From NCBI GenBank assembly GCA_031261145.1, contig JAISJX010000016.1, positions 1-7,821 on the forward strand: a DNA stretch of 7,821 bases, in the 5' to 3' direction. Shown one piece after another: positions 1 to 6,010 of the stretch; position 1 is the stretch's first letter, and the number at the start of each line of letters is the position of its first letter. The stretch comes from Tannerella sp. (GTDB lineage: Bacteria > Bacteroidota > Bacteroidia > Bacteroidales > Tannerellaceae). The notes beneath the pieces were generated by a model. The model was not told the origin of the DNA. It did no database searches and was given only the letters and a program-made list of their open reading frames with translations. The translations under genes were made by a program, and so were the position numbers.

Positions 1-28
1 AAATCCCCCAAACAACTCCCTTTTTCAT
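1..28 (-). CDS. Start of a leftward gene, truncated by the window edge (product unknown)
   Basis: On the minus strand an ATG at 28-26 opens a frame that stays open to the left edge and reads M-K-K-G-V-V-W-G-I. A lysine-rich start followed by hydrophobic residues would suit a signal peptide or membrane anchor, but nine residues cannot identify a product. The start is supported by an AAAGGTG stretch seven to nine bases upstream, an A at -3, and a TACATTTG promoter-like box on the same strand at 55-48. The other minus-strand ATGs checked in the left region (complementary to CAT at 69, 75, 102 and 119) all reach stops within about 15 codons. The gene would be divergent from the S9 peptidase. The call is an inference from very little sequence. 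Confidence 0.35.
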
Positions 29-47
29 AATTTCACCTTTAAAAATC

Positions 48-55
48 CAAATGTA
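48..55 (-). promoter_or_regulatory. Candidate leftward -7 box near the partial gene at 1-28
   Basis: Read on the minus strand this is TACATTTG, a perfect match to the Bacteroidetes -7 consensus TAnnTTTG. The upstream partner is poor: about 19 bases away there is only AATG in place of TTTG. If used, transcription would begin roughly a dozen bases before the ATG at 28, a short leader like that of the S9 gene. Confidence 0.3.
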
Positions 56-155
56 ATAACTTGACTCTCATTCCCATTAATTCCTTTTTTCACTGCCCGA
101 GCATCTTTCACTTTCGCTCATTTTGCTCTTTTTGTTTTCCAATGAAAAATGGAGC

Positions 156-187
156 CAAATATATAACTTTTTCTTCGATATTACAAC
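156..187 (-). promoter_or_regulatory. Candidate leftward promoter (GTTG, 20-base spacer, TATATTTG)
   Basis: On the minus strand, GTTG (187-184) is followed after 20 bases by TATATTTG (163-156). This matches the Bacteroidetes -33/-7 layout, with a perfect -7 box and the same GTTG variant and spacing seen before the rubrerythrin gene. It would drive transcription leftward, with a leader of about 120 bases before the ATG at 28. The call rests on sequence match alone. Confidence 0.4.
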
Positions 188-294
188 AAAAATAACTCAT
201 TTATTTTTAGGCGCCTGTTTCAACTCTTTTTAGTCGTTGGGGGGAGAGGTAAAAGCGGGCGCATTCGTTTGAATCAATTCTTTATCTTTCGTCC

Positions 295-325
295 ATTGGT
301 ATATCAAATAATTTTTATATCTTCG
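295..325 (+). promoter_or_regulatory. Predicted promoter of the S9 peptidase gene
   Basis: ATTG (295-298) lies 19 bases before TATCTTCG (318-325). The Bacteroidetes consensus is TTTG, about 19-21 bases, then TAnnTTTG, so each box has one mismatch. Transcription would start around 330-333, leaving a very short A-rich leader (nine consecutive A at 331-339, the last being the first base of the ATG) and no Shine-Dalgarno sequence. Confidence 0.5.
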
Positions 326-338
326 CACCCAAAAAAAA

Positions 339-3128
339 ATGAAAATGTCATCAATCAATCATCCGGTCAGAACAGGCATTAAACTTTTGATAGCCTGCTG
401 TGTATTATCTGTTATTTCACCCTCTTTTGCGAATGCGCAGAAGAAAGTATTAGACCATTCCGTTTACGATTCGTGGAAAAGTCTGGTAAACCTCGCGTTG
501 ACCGACGACGGAAAGTATGCCCTCGGCATCATCAAAGAGCAGGACGGAAACGACCAATTGCTCATCCGTGAAATCGCTTCCAAGCGGGAATTAGTTATCC
601 CGCGGGGATATACGTTCGCCGTCACCCCCGACCAAAAACAGGTGATAACGCTTATCAAAGCGTCTTATGACGAAATTCGTCAGGCAAAAATCAAAAAGAC
701 GGAAGCCGAAAAAATGCCGAAAGATTCTTTAGCTATCATCCGGTTATCCGATTTTTCGGTCACAAAGATTGCAAACGCAGTCGATTTCAAAACCGGCAAA
801 GATTTTTCGGAATACATCGCCTATACCTTGGGCGACACGCTGAAAGCCAAAGACGAAACCGGAAAAACGCTGGTCGTACAACATTTATACAATAACAAAA
901 AGGACACCATCCCGTACGTGAAAGAATACCAGTTCAGTCGCAACGGGAAAACTCTCGCCATCGCCACCCTACCGGCCGAGAAAGATTCTACAGCCCATAC
1001 ACAAGTAATCTATATTGATTTGAATTTGTACGATAAAAAAGTGGTTTCCGCAGGACAAGCTCAATACAAACAGCTTACCATCTCCGAATCAGGCAAAAAA
1101 GTAGCTTTTCTGGCTACCGCCGACCCCAAAAAGACTGAAATCAAAGAATACAATCTGTACTATTTCACCGCCAGCGCCGACTCTGCCATCCTGTTAGCCG
1201 GTAAAAGTACGGAAGGCATGCCCGCCAGCTGGATTGTCAGCGAAAACCGCGCACCCGAATTTAGCAAGGACGAAGCCCGTTTGTTCCTCGGAACCGCTCC
1301 CGAACAAATGCCCAAGGACACCACCATTCCCGATTTCGAGAAAGCCGCATTAGACATCTGGAACTGGCAGGATAGCCAGCTCCAACCGCAGCAGTTAGTC
1401 GATCTAAAACGCGAACAAAGCCGCTCTTATTTAGCGTTTTTCGACTTGAACCAGGCCCAACGGATTTACCAGTTAGCTACCAAAGATATTCCCAACGTAC
1501 AAGTATCCGACGAAAATAACGGACAGTACGCCATGGGCAGTTCCAACCTCGCATACAGGCGTAACAGCGCATGGGACGGCCTTGCCGGTTCAACGTACGA
1601 CCTCTGGCTGTTCGACCTGACGGCTCACACCCAAAAACAAGTCAAAACCGCCCTGACCGCCGAGTGTCATCTCTCCCCGAAAGGCGATTACATCGCTTGG
1701 TACAACCAGAAAGACAGCGCCTATTACGCCTGGTCGGTAAAAACCGGCGCCGAAGTATGCCTGACCCGCCAATTACCTGTCAATTTCTGGAATGAGAAAC
1801 ACGATACACCCTCTCTGCCACACTCTTACGGCGTCGCCTCGTGGACAGAAAATGACGAATCGCTGTTGATAAACGACGCTTACGACATCTGGCAGTTTGA
1901 CCCTACAGGAACAAAGTCCCCGCAAAACATCACCAAAGGCGTTGGCCGCGAACGCAAAATACGTTTACGCTACTTCCGCACCGACCCTGAAAGCCGGTTT
2001 ATCACCTCCAAAGAGAAACTGATGTTCACCGCTTTCGACGAAACAACCAAAGAATATGGCTTTTTTGAACTGTCCAAATCCGCTCCGAAACAGTTGATTA
2101 TAGACAAATTCAACTATACCGTACCCATAAAAGCCAAAAACAAAGAAATATACCTCTATACAAAAAGTAATTTCCACACCTCCCCCGACTTGTACGCCAC
2201 CGCCAACAGTTGGAAAACCGAAAGCCGCCTGTCCGACATCAATCCGCAGCAGAACGATTACAACTGGGGAACGGCGGAACTGGTATCATGGACTACTTAT
2301 GACGGGAAACCTACGCAAGGCATTGTTTATAAGCCCGAAGACTTCGACCCGGCGAAAAAATATCCGCTGATGGTTTATTTCTACGAAAAACTTTCGGATA
2401 ACCTCTATAGTTACATCGCCCCCGTCCCCAGTCGCTCAATCATCAATATTCCGTTCTTCTGCAGCCAGGGTTACATCGTTTTTACGCCTGATATTCAATA
2501 TACCATCGGTCATCCCGGCGAGAGCGCCTACAATTCCATTGTCTCCGGCGTAGAAAAATTATGCGAAAACGCCTGGATTGACAAAGCGAACATGGCGCTT
2601 CAAGGGCAAAGCTGGGGCGGGTACCAGACTGCCTACCTCATCACCCGCACCAATCTGTTCAAAGCCGCCGGCGCAGGAGCGCCCGTTTCCAACATGTTCA
2701 GCGCCTACGGGGGAATACGCTGGGGCACCGGAATCAGCCGGGCGTTCCAGTACGAACAAACCCAGTCGCGAATCGGGAAAACCATCTGGGAAGCGCCCGA
2801 ATTGTACCGCGAAAACTCGCCTCTCTTCTTTGCCGATAAGGTAGAAACGCCGCTGTTAATCACGCACAACGACAAAGACGGCGCCGTGCCCTGGTATCAG
2901 GGAATCGAATATTTCATAGCCTTACGCCGCTTAGGCAAACCCGTCTGGCTCCTGCAGTACAACGGCGAAGAGCATAACCTCACCGAGCGGAAGAACAGCA
3001 AGGATTTAAGTATCCGCCTCCAGCAATTCTTTGACCATTACCTGAAAGGCGCGCCCGCGCCCGTGTGGATGTCCAAGGGAGTGCCCGCCACCGAAAAAGG
3101 TAAGACGTATGGTTTTGAATATGAGTAA
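339..3128 (+). CDS. Secreted S9-family (prolyl oligopeptidase family) serine peptidase
   Basis: This 929-residue protein is predicted to cleave peptides in the periplasm or at the cell surface. Residues 1-33 look like a Sec signal peptide (hydrophobic stretch about 13-30, likely cleavage after Ala-Asn-Ala at 31-33). Residues about 40-640 fit the divergent beta-propeller that gates access in this family, and about 650-915 form the alpha/beta-hydrolase domain. The nucleophile motif is G-Q-S-W-G-G with Ser758, Asp847 lies in N-D-K-D-G, and His879 lies in G-E-E-H-N, so the triad is complete. The loop after the conserved tyrosine (Y680-F-Y-E-K684) lacks the Gly-Gly-Pro usual in dipeptidyl peptidase relatives, suggesting a distinct subfamily. 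The substrate cannot be read from sequence. The stop is a tandem TAATAA. An alternative start at Met3 is possible. The gene is transcribed alone, convergent with rubrerythrin. Confidence 0.92.
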   Translation: MKMSSINHPVRTGIKLLIACCVLSVISPSFANAQKKVLDHSVYDSWKSLVNLALTDDGKYALGIIKEQDGNDQLLIREIASKRELVIPRGYTFAVTPDQKQVITLIKASYDEIRQAKIKKTEAEKMPKDSLAIIRLSDFSVTKIANAVDFKTGKDFSEYIAYTLGDTLKAKDETGKTLVVQHLYNNKKDTIPYVKEYQFSRNGKTLAIATLPAEKDSTAHTQVIYIDLNLYDKKVVSAGQAQYKQLTISESGKKVAFLATADPKKTEIKEYNLYYFTASADSAILLAGKSTEGMPASWIVSENRAPEFSKDEARLFLGTAPEQMPKDTTIPDFEKAALDIWNWQDSQLQPQQLVDLKREQSRSYLAFFDLNQAQRIYQLATKDIPNVQVSDENNGQYAMGSSNLAYRRNSAWDGLAGSTYDLWLFDLTAHTQKQVKTALTAECHLSPKGDYIAWYNQKDSAYYAWSVKTGAEVCLTRQLPVNFWNEKHDTPSLPHSYGVASWTENDESLLINDAYDIWQFDPTGTKSPQNITKGVGRERKIRLRYFRTDPESRFITSKEKLMFTAFDETTKEYGFFELSKSAPKQLIIDKFNYTVPIKAKNKEIYLYTKSNFHTSPDLYATANSWKTESRLSDINPQQNDYNWGTAELVSWTTYDGKPTQGIVYKPEDFDPAKKYPLMVYFYEKLSDNLYSYIAPVPSRSIINIPFFCSQGYIVFTPDIQYTIGHPGESAYNSIVSGVEKLCENAWIDKANMALQGQSWGGYQTAYLITRTNLFKAAGAGAPVSNMFSAYGGIRWGTGISRAFQYEQTQSRIGKTIWEAPELYRENSPLFFADKVETPLLITHNDKDGAVPWYQGIEYFIALRRLGKPVWLLQYNGEEHNLTERKNSKDLSIRLQQFFDHYLKGAPAPVWMSKGVPATEKGKTYGFEYE

Positions 3129-3159
3129 TAAAAAACGCTGACCACAAAGGACAAAAAAT

Positions 3160-3200
3160 AAAGAACGCAAAGGATGAATCAATCAAACTTTGCGTTCTTT
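3160..3200. repeat. Palindromic repeat with 13-base perfect arms; possible terminator
   Basis: AAAGAACGCAAAG (3160-3172) is exactly complementary to CTTTGCGTTCTTT (3188-3200) across a 15-base loop. The left arm continues outward into ACCACAAAGGACAAAAAAT, and the right arm into GCGTAAAAC. Similar AAAGAACGCAAAG-type repeats are, as I recall, scattered in many environmental genomes. Lying 31 bases after the S9 stop, it could end that transcript, but no T-run follows the stem on the plus strand, so it is not a textbook intrinsic terminator. Confidence 0.65.
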
Positions 3201-3214
3201 GCGTAAAACAATGC

Positions 3215-3345
3215 GGGGCTGACCAAAAAGGGTATTTTGCACGTCATTGCGAGGGCAAATCCCGAAGCAATCCATTAATAATCAATACTTTGGATTGCTT
3301 CGCCTACGGCTCGCAATGACGAAACCAGACTTTTTGGTCAGCCCC
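3215..3345. repeat. 131-base nested inverted repeat (MITE- or REP-like palindrome)
   Basis: The outer arms GGGGCTGACCAAAAAG (3215-3230) and CTTTTTGGTCAGCCCC (3330-3345) are perfect 16-base complements. Nested inside are CGTCATTGCGAG (3242-3253) against CTCGCAATGACG (3310-3321), and GAAGCAATCCA (3264-3274) against TGGATTGCTTC (3291-3301), with a 16-base AT-rich loop at 3275-3290. The segments between the inner arms (3254-3263 and 3302-3309) do not pair. The CGTCATTGCGAG / GAAGCAATCC combination resembles a dispersed palindromic repeat I know from many genomes, though I cannot confirm copy number here. There is no coding capacity. Placed between convergent genes, the folded RNA could also serve as a two-way terminator. 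Confidence 0.8.
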
Positions 3346-3351
3346 AATCAT

Positions 3352-3930
3352 TTAATAATTTTCTTTTTTCGGTTCGAAATACGCTTGCGGATGTTCACAG
3401 GCCGGGCATTTCTGGGGCGCAGATTTCCCTTTATGCACATATCCGCAATTGCGGCATTGCCATGTGATTTCCTCTTCTTTCTTAAACACGGAGCCATCGA
3501 CCAAGTTAGCCAACAGTTTACGATAGCGTATCTCATGTTCCTCTTCCACTTTCAAAATCATGCGAAAAGCGACTGCAATCTCACGAAAGCCCTCTTTTTC
3601 CGCTACATCGGCAAATGTCGGATAAAGAAGCGTCCATTCTTCGTTTTCACCTTCGGCGGCCGCCTCTAAGTTTTCGATGGTTGTACCGATTTTTCCGGCA
3701 GGATAAGAAGCTGTGATTTCGAGCGCTCCACCTTCTAAAAATTTAAAGAAGCGTTCTGCATGTTCTTTTTCCTGATTGGCCGTTTCCGTAAATACACCGG
3801 AAATTTGTTCGTAGCCTTCTTTTTTCGCCACACTTGCAAAAAAAGTGTAACGAGTTCTTGCCTGCGATTCACCTGCAAATGATTTTAGCAGGTTTTTTTC
3901 TGTTTCTGTTCCTTTAATACTTTGTCCCAT
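3352..3930 (-). CDS. rbr: Rubrerythrin
   Basis: This 192-residue cytoplasmic non-haem iron protein is expected to reduce hydrogen peroxide to water, protecting an anaerobe or microaerophile from oxidative stress. Residues 1-140 form the ferritin-like four-helix diiron domain. By position, the likely ligands are Glu21, Glu54 and His57 (E-K-E-H), Glu95 and Glu98, and Glu129 and His132 (E-E-E-H). Residues 155-185 form the C-terminal rubredoxin domain with Cys159, Cys162, Cys175 and Cys178 in two C-x-x-C pairs, which hold the mononuclear iron that feeds electrons to the diiron site. Domain order and length are those of classical rubrerythrin, and nothing is missing. It has its own promoter and is convergent with the S9 gene. 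No regulator gene is adjacent, so control by a peroxide sensor is only a guess. Confidence 0.96.
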   Translation of the reverse strand: MGQSIKGTETEKNLLKSFAGESQARTRYTFFASVAKKEGYEQISGVFTETANQEKEHAERFFKFLEGGALEITASYPAGKIGTTIENLEAAAEGENEEWTLLYPTFADVAEKEGFREIAVAFRMILKVEEEHEIRYRKLLANLVDGSVFKKEEEITWQCRNCGYVHKGKSAPQKCPACEHPQAYFEPKKENY

Positions 3931-3968
3931 AATTTATTAATTTAAAATTACATATAATACCAATGGTA

Positions 3969-4000
3969 CAAAGTTAGTTTTTTTTCTCGAATAATACAAC
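3969..4000 (-). promoter_or_regulatory. Predicted promoter of the rubrerythrin gene
   Basis: On the minus strand, GTTG (4000-3997) is followed after 20 bases by TAACTTTG (3976-3969), a perfect -7 box for the Bacteroidetes primary sigma factor. Transcription would start near 3962, giving a leader of about 30 bases that is rich in A and T and has no Shine-Dalgarno sequence. Confidence 0.65.
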
Positions 4001-4014
4001 TTTTTTATTCATCT

Positions 4015-4045
4015 AATTCGTTAATAAAACATAATCAGACGAATT
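4015..4045. repeat. Short inverted repeat upstream of the rubrerythrin promoter
   Basis: AATTCGT (4015-4021) and ACGAATT (4039-4045) are perfect 7-base complements with a 17-base gap. The repeat sits just beyond the -33 box of the rubrerythrin promoter, where an activator could bind. In AT-rich DNA a match of this size can arise by chance, so the regulatory role is speculative. Confidence 0.3.
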
Positions 4046-4247
4046 TCAGGGGAAAAGAGACTTATTGTATAAAGTACAGTAAGTAATTTGTTAAACTATT
4101 CATTATCAGATTCTATTCCCGAATCATTCTTGTATTTCATAAATCCGGCAAAATGCTTAATACTTATTATACTTGACGTTACGACAACTCATTCATTCGT
4201 TTTTACAATTTTCAAGCCATAATTCTCCATTTTCAATTATAAGTGAT

Positions 4248-4255
4248 TACCTTTG
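4248..4255 (+). promoter_or_regulatory. Candidate -7 box of the SulP transporter gene
   Basis: TACCTTTG matches TAnnTTTG exactly and lies 28 bases before the start codon. I see no convincing TTTG 19-21 bases upstream; the nearest is TTTC at a spacing of only 13. The eight-base palindrome GTGGCCAC (4255-4262) overlaps the box and the expected transcription start. Confidence 0.45.
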
Positions 4256-4283
4256 TGGCCACTTTTAACAGGTAAATAGAAGA

Positions 4284-5975
4284 ATGAAAATGGCAATTGA
4301 TTTTCGGCCAGAGTTGTGGCATACTTTTAAATCATACTCTAAAGAGCGCTTCTTTAGCGATTTGATGGCCGGTATTATTGTTGGTATTGTGGCGTTGCCA
4401 TTGGCTATTGCTTTTGGTATTGCGTCCGGCGTAAGTCCTGAGAAAGGATTGATTACGGCGATTATCGGCGGTTTTATCGTTTCTTTCCTGGGTGGAAGCA
4501 ACGTGCAAATCGGCGGGCCGACGGGAGCGTTTATCGTTATCGTTTACGGCGTTATCCAGAATTTCGGACTGGAAGGGCTTGCCATTGCCACATTTATCGC
4601 GGGAATTTTACTTTGCCTGATGGGCGTTCTGAAGCTGGGAACGGTCATCAAATTTATCCCCTACCCGATTGTCGTCGGATTTACAAGCGGTATCGCCCTG
4701 ACGATTTTCACAACCCAGATGAAAGATTTGTTTGGGATGAGCATGGATAAAGTCCCTGCTGATTTTATATCGAAATGGATTGTCTATGGGCAAAATATCG
4801 GAAGCGTCTCGCTTTGGTCGCTGTTAATCGGTGTTTTAAGCATTGTGATTATTGTGGTGACACCCCGTTTTTTCAAGAAAATACCCGGTTCGCTGGTCGC
4901 GATTATCCTGATGACGGTCGTTGCTTACCTGTTGCACAAGTACGCCGGAATCAGCGGGATTGAAACGATCGGCGACCGTTTTGTGATCAACGCATCCCTG
5001 CCCGAACCGGAAACGATTTCCATCAATATGGACACCCTGAACTTGCTACTGCCTTCCGCCTTCACGATTGCAATGTTGGGCGCGATAGAATCCCTTTTAT
5101 CCGCGACGGTGGCGGACGGTGTGACGGGCGACAGACACAATTCCAACACGGAACTGATGGCGCAAGGCGTTGCCAATATCGTCGTGCCGCTGTTTGGCGG
5201 TATTCCCGTAACCGGAGCCATCGCCCGCACAATGACTAATATTAATAATGGCGGGGTTTCGCCGGTCGCCGGAATCATTCACGCCATCGTTTTATTGCTG
5301 ATTCTATTGTTTTTGGGGCCGCTGACGCAACATATCCCAATGGCTTGTCTGGCAGGCGTGTTGATAATCGTATCCTACAACATGAGCGAATGGAGGACAT
5401 TCCGTTCGTTACTGAAAAATCCGAAAAGCGACGTCATTGTTTTGCTGACAACCTTCTTGCTGACAGTGATTTTCGACCTGACCATCGCCATTGAAATCGG
5501 TCTGTTGCTGGCGATGTTGCTGTTTATGCACCGGATGATGGAAACTACGCAGGTTTCCGTATCGACCGACACCGTCGATTTATCGTTGGAAGGAGAGATT
5601 CCCCACGATAAAGAAGTATTGGTAATCCCCAAAGGAGTAGAAGTTTACGAGATAAATGGGCCGTTCTTTTTCGGCATTGCGAACAAGTTTGACGAATGTA
5701 TGAAGCAATTGGGTCGCGTAAAGTCGCAGGTACGCATTATCCGTATGCGCAAAGTGCCGTTTATGGATTCGACCGGATTGCATAACTTAGAGAGCCTCTG
5801 CCGCTTATCGAATCAGGATGGCATCCGGATTATCCTGTCAGGAGTCAATGAGAAAGTGCGCAATGTATTGATAAAAAGCAATATGGACAAACGTATCGGC
5901 GGTGAAAATATTTGCAGTAACATCAACGAAGCCTTAGAAAGAGCACGACAGATGGTAAGCGAAATTAATGGTTGA
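4284..5975 (+). CDS. SulP-family anion transporter with C-terminal STAS domain
   Basis: This 563-residue inner-membrane protein belongs to the SulP/SLC26 family, which moves sulfate, bicarbonate or dicarboxylates, usually with Na+ or H+. Hydrophobic segments run from about residue 27 to 415, consistent with the family's 14-segment inverted-repeat fold. Family motifs include G-G-P-T-G-A-F (77-83), P-Y-P-I-V-V-G-F (126-133), the acidic G-A-I-E-S segment (Glu269) and R-T-M-T-N-I-N-N-G-G (315-324). Residues about 452-558 form a STAS domain with the conserved D-S-T (495-497), which has a regulatory or folding role in relatives such as DauA. Sulfate is the default annotation, but sequence alone cannot separate it from bicarbonate, and no sulfate-assimilation genes lie nearby. 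The start at 4284 is preceded by AGG eleven bases upstream; Met3 is an alternative. prfB begins 35 bases after the TGA stop. Confidence 0.93.
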   Translation: MKMAIDFRPELWHTFKSYSKERFFSDLMAGIIVGIVALPLAIAFGIASGVSPEKGLITAIIGGFIVSFLGGSNVQIGGPTGAFIVIVYGVIQNFGLEGLAIATFIAGILLCLMGVLKLGTVIKFIPYPIVVGFTSGIALTIFTTQMKDLFGMSMDKVPADFISKWIVYGQNIGSVSLWSLLIGVLSIVIIVVTPRFFKKIPGSLVAIILMTVVAYLLHKYAGISGIETIGDRFVINASLPEPETISINMDTLNLLLPSAFTIAMLGAIESLLSATVADGVTGDRHNSNTELMAQGVANIVVPLFGGIPVTGAIARTMTNINNGGVSPVAGIIHAIVLLLILLFLGPLTQHIPMACLAGVLIIVSYNMSEWRTFRSLLKNPKSDVIVLLTTFLLTVIFDLTIAIEIGLLLAMLLFMHRMMETTQVSVSTDTVDLSLEGEIPHDKEVLVIPKGVEVYEINGPFFFGIANKFDECMKQLGRVKSQVRIIRMRKVPFMDSTGLHNLESLCRLSNQDGIRIILSGVNEKVRNVLIKSNMDKRIGGENICSNINEALERARQMVSEING

Positions 5976-6010
5976 TAATTAGTATATTATATAATTAAAA
6001 AGATAGAAAA

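Larger units (their letters stand above)
29..338. other. AT-rich intergenic region left of the S9 peptidase gene
   Basis: No coding region of useful length or RNA gene is recognisable here. The plus strand is pyrimidine-rich (many CTTTT and TTTTC tracts). The region contains promoter-like boxes facing both ways: 295-325 rightward, and 187-156 and 55-48 leftward. A G-run with GGGGGGAGAGG lies near 239-249 without an evident role. The simplest reading is a divergent promoter region. Confidence 0.6.
3931..4283. other. Divergent intergenic region between rubrerythrin and SulP genes
   Basis: These 353 AT-rich bases hold no ORF that I would call a gene. The left end has the rubrerythrin promoter (4000-3969, minus strand) and the right end has a -7 box for SulP (4248-4255). 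Between them is a 7-base inverted repeat, AATTCGT at 4015-4021 and ACGAATT at 4039-4045, just upstream of the rubrerythrin promoter. No RNA gene or riboswitch is recognisable, though a small RNA cannot be excluded by eye. Confidence 0.6.

Noticed and set aside
387..398. Lipobox L-I-A-C (residues 17-20) in the S9 peptidase leader, suggesting a lipoprotein
   Set aside because: The cysteine is in the middle of the hydrophobic core with too little hydrophobic sequence before it; a signal peptidase I site Ala-Asn-Ala follows at 31-33. A lipoprotein is not fully excluded.
3247..3669. Plus-strand 140-residue open frame across the palindrome and into the rubrerythrin gene
   Set aside because: It begins inside a non-coding repeat and runs antisense to a clear rubrerythrin whose metal ligands are all intact; the translation shows no recognisable family features.
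4068..4092. ACTTA / TAAGT inverted repeat in the rubrerythrin-SulP gap
   Set aside because: Five-base arms in AT-rich DNA are expected by chance, and the site is far from both promoter boxes.
4925..5278. Minus-strand 117-residue open frame
   Set aside because: It lies antisense to the membrane domain of the SulP gene, which has all expected motifs, and has no promoter or family resemblance.
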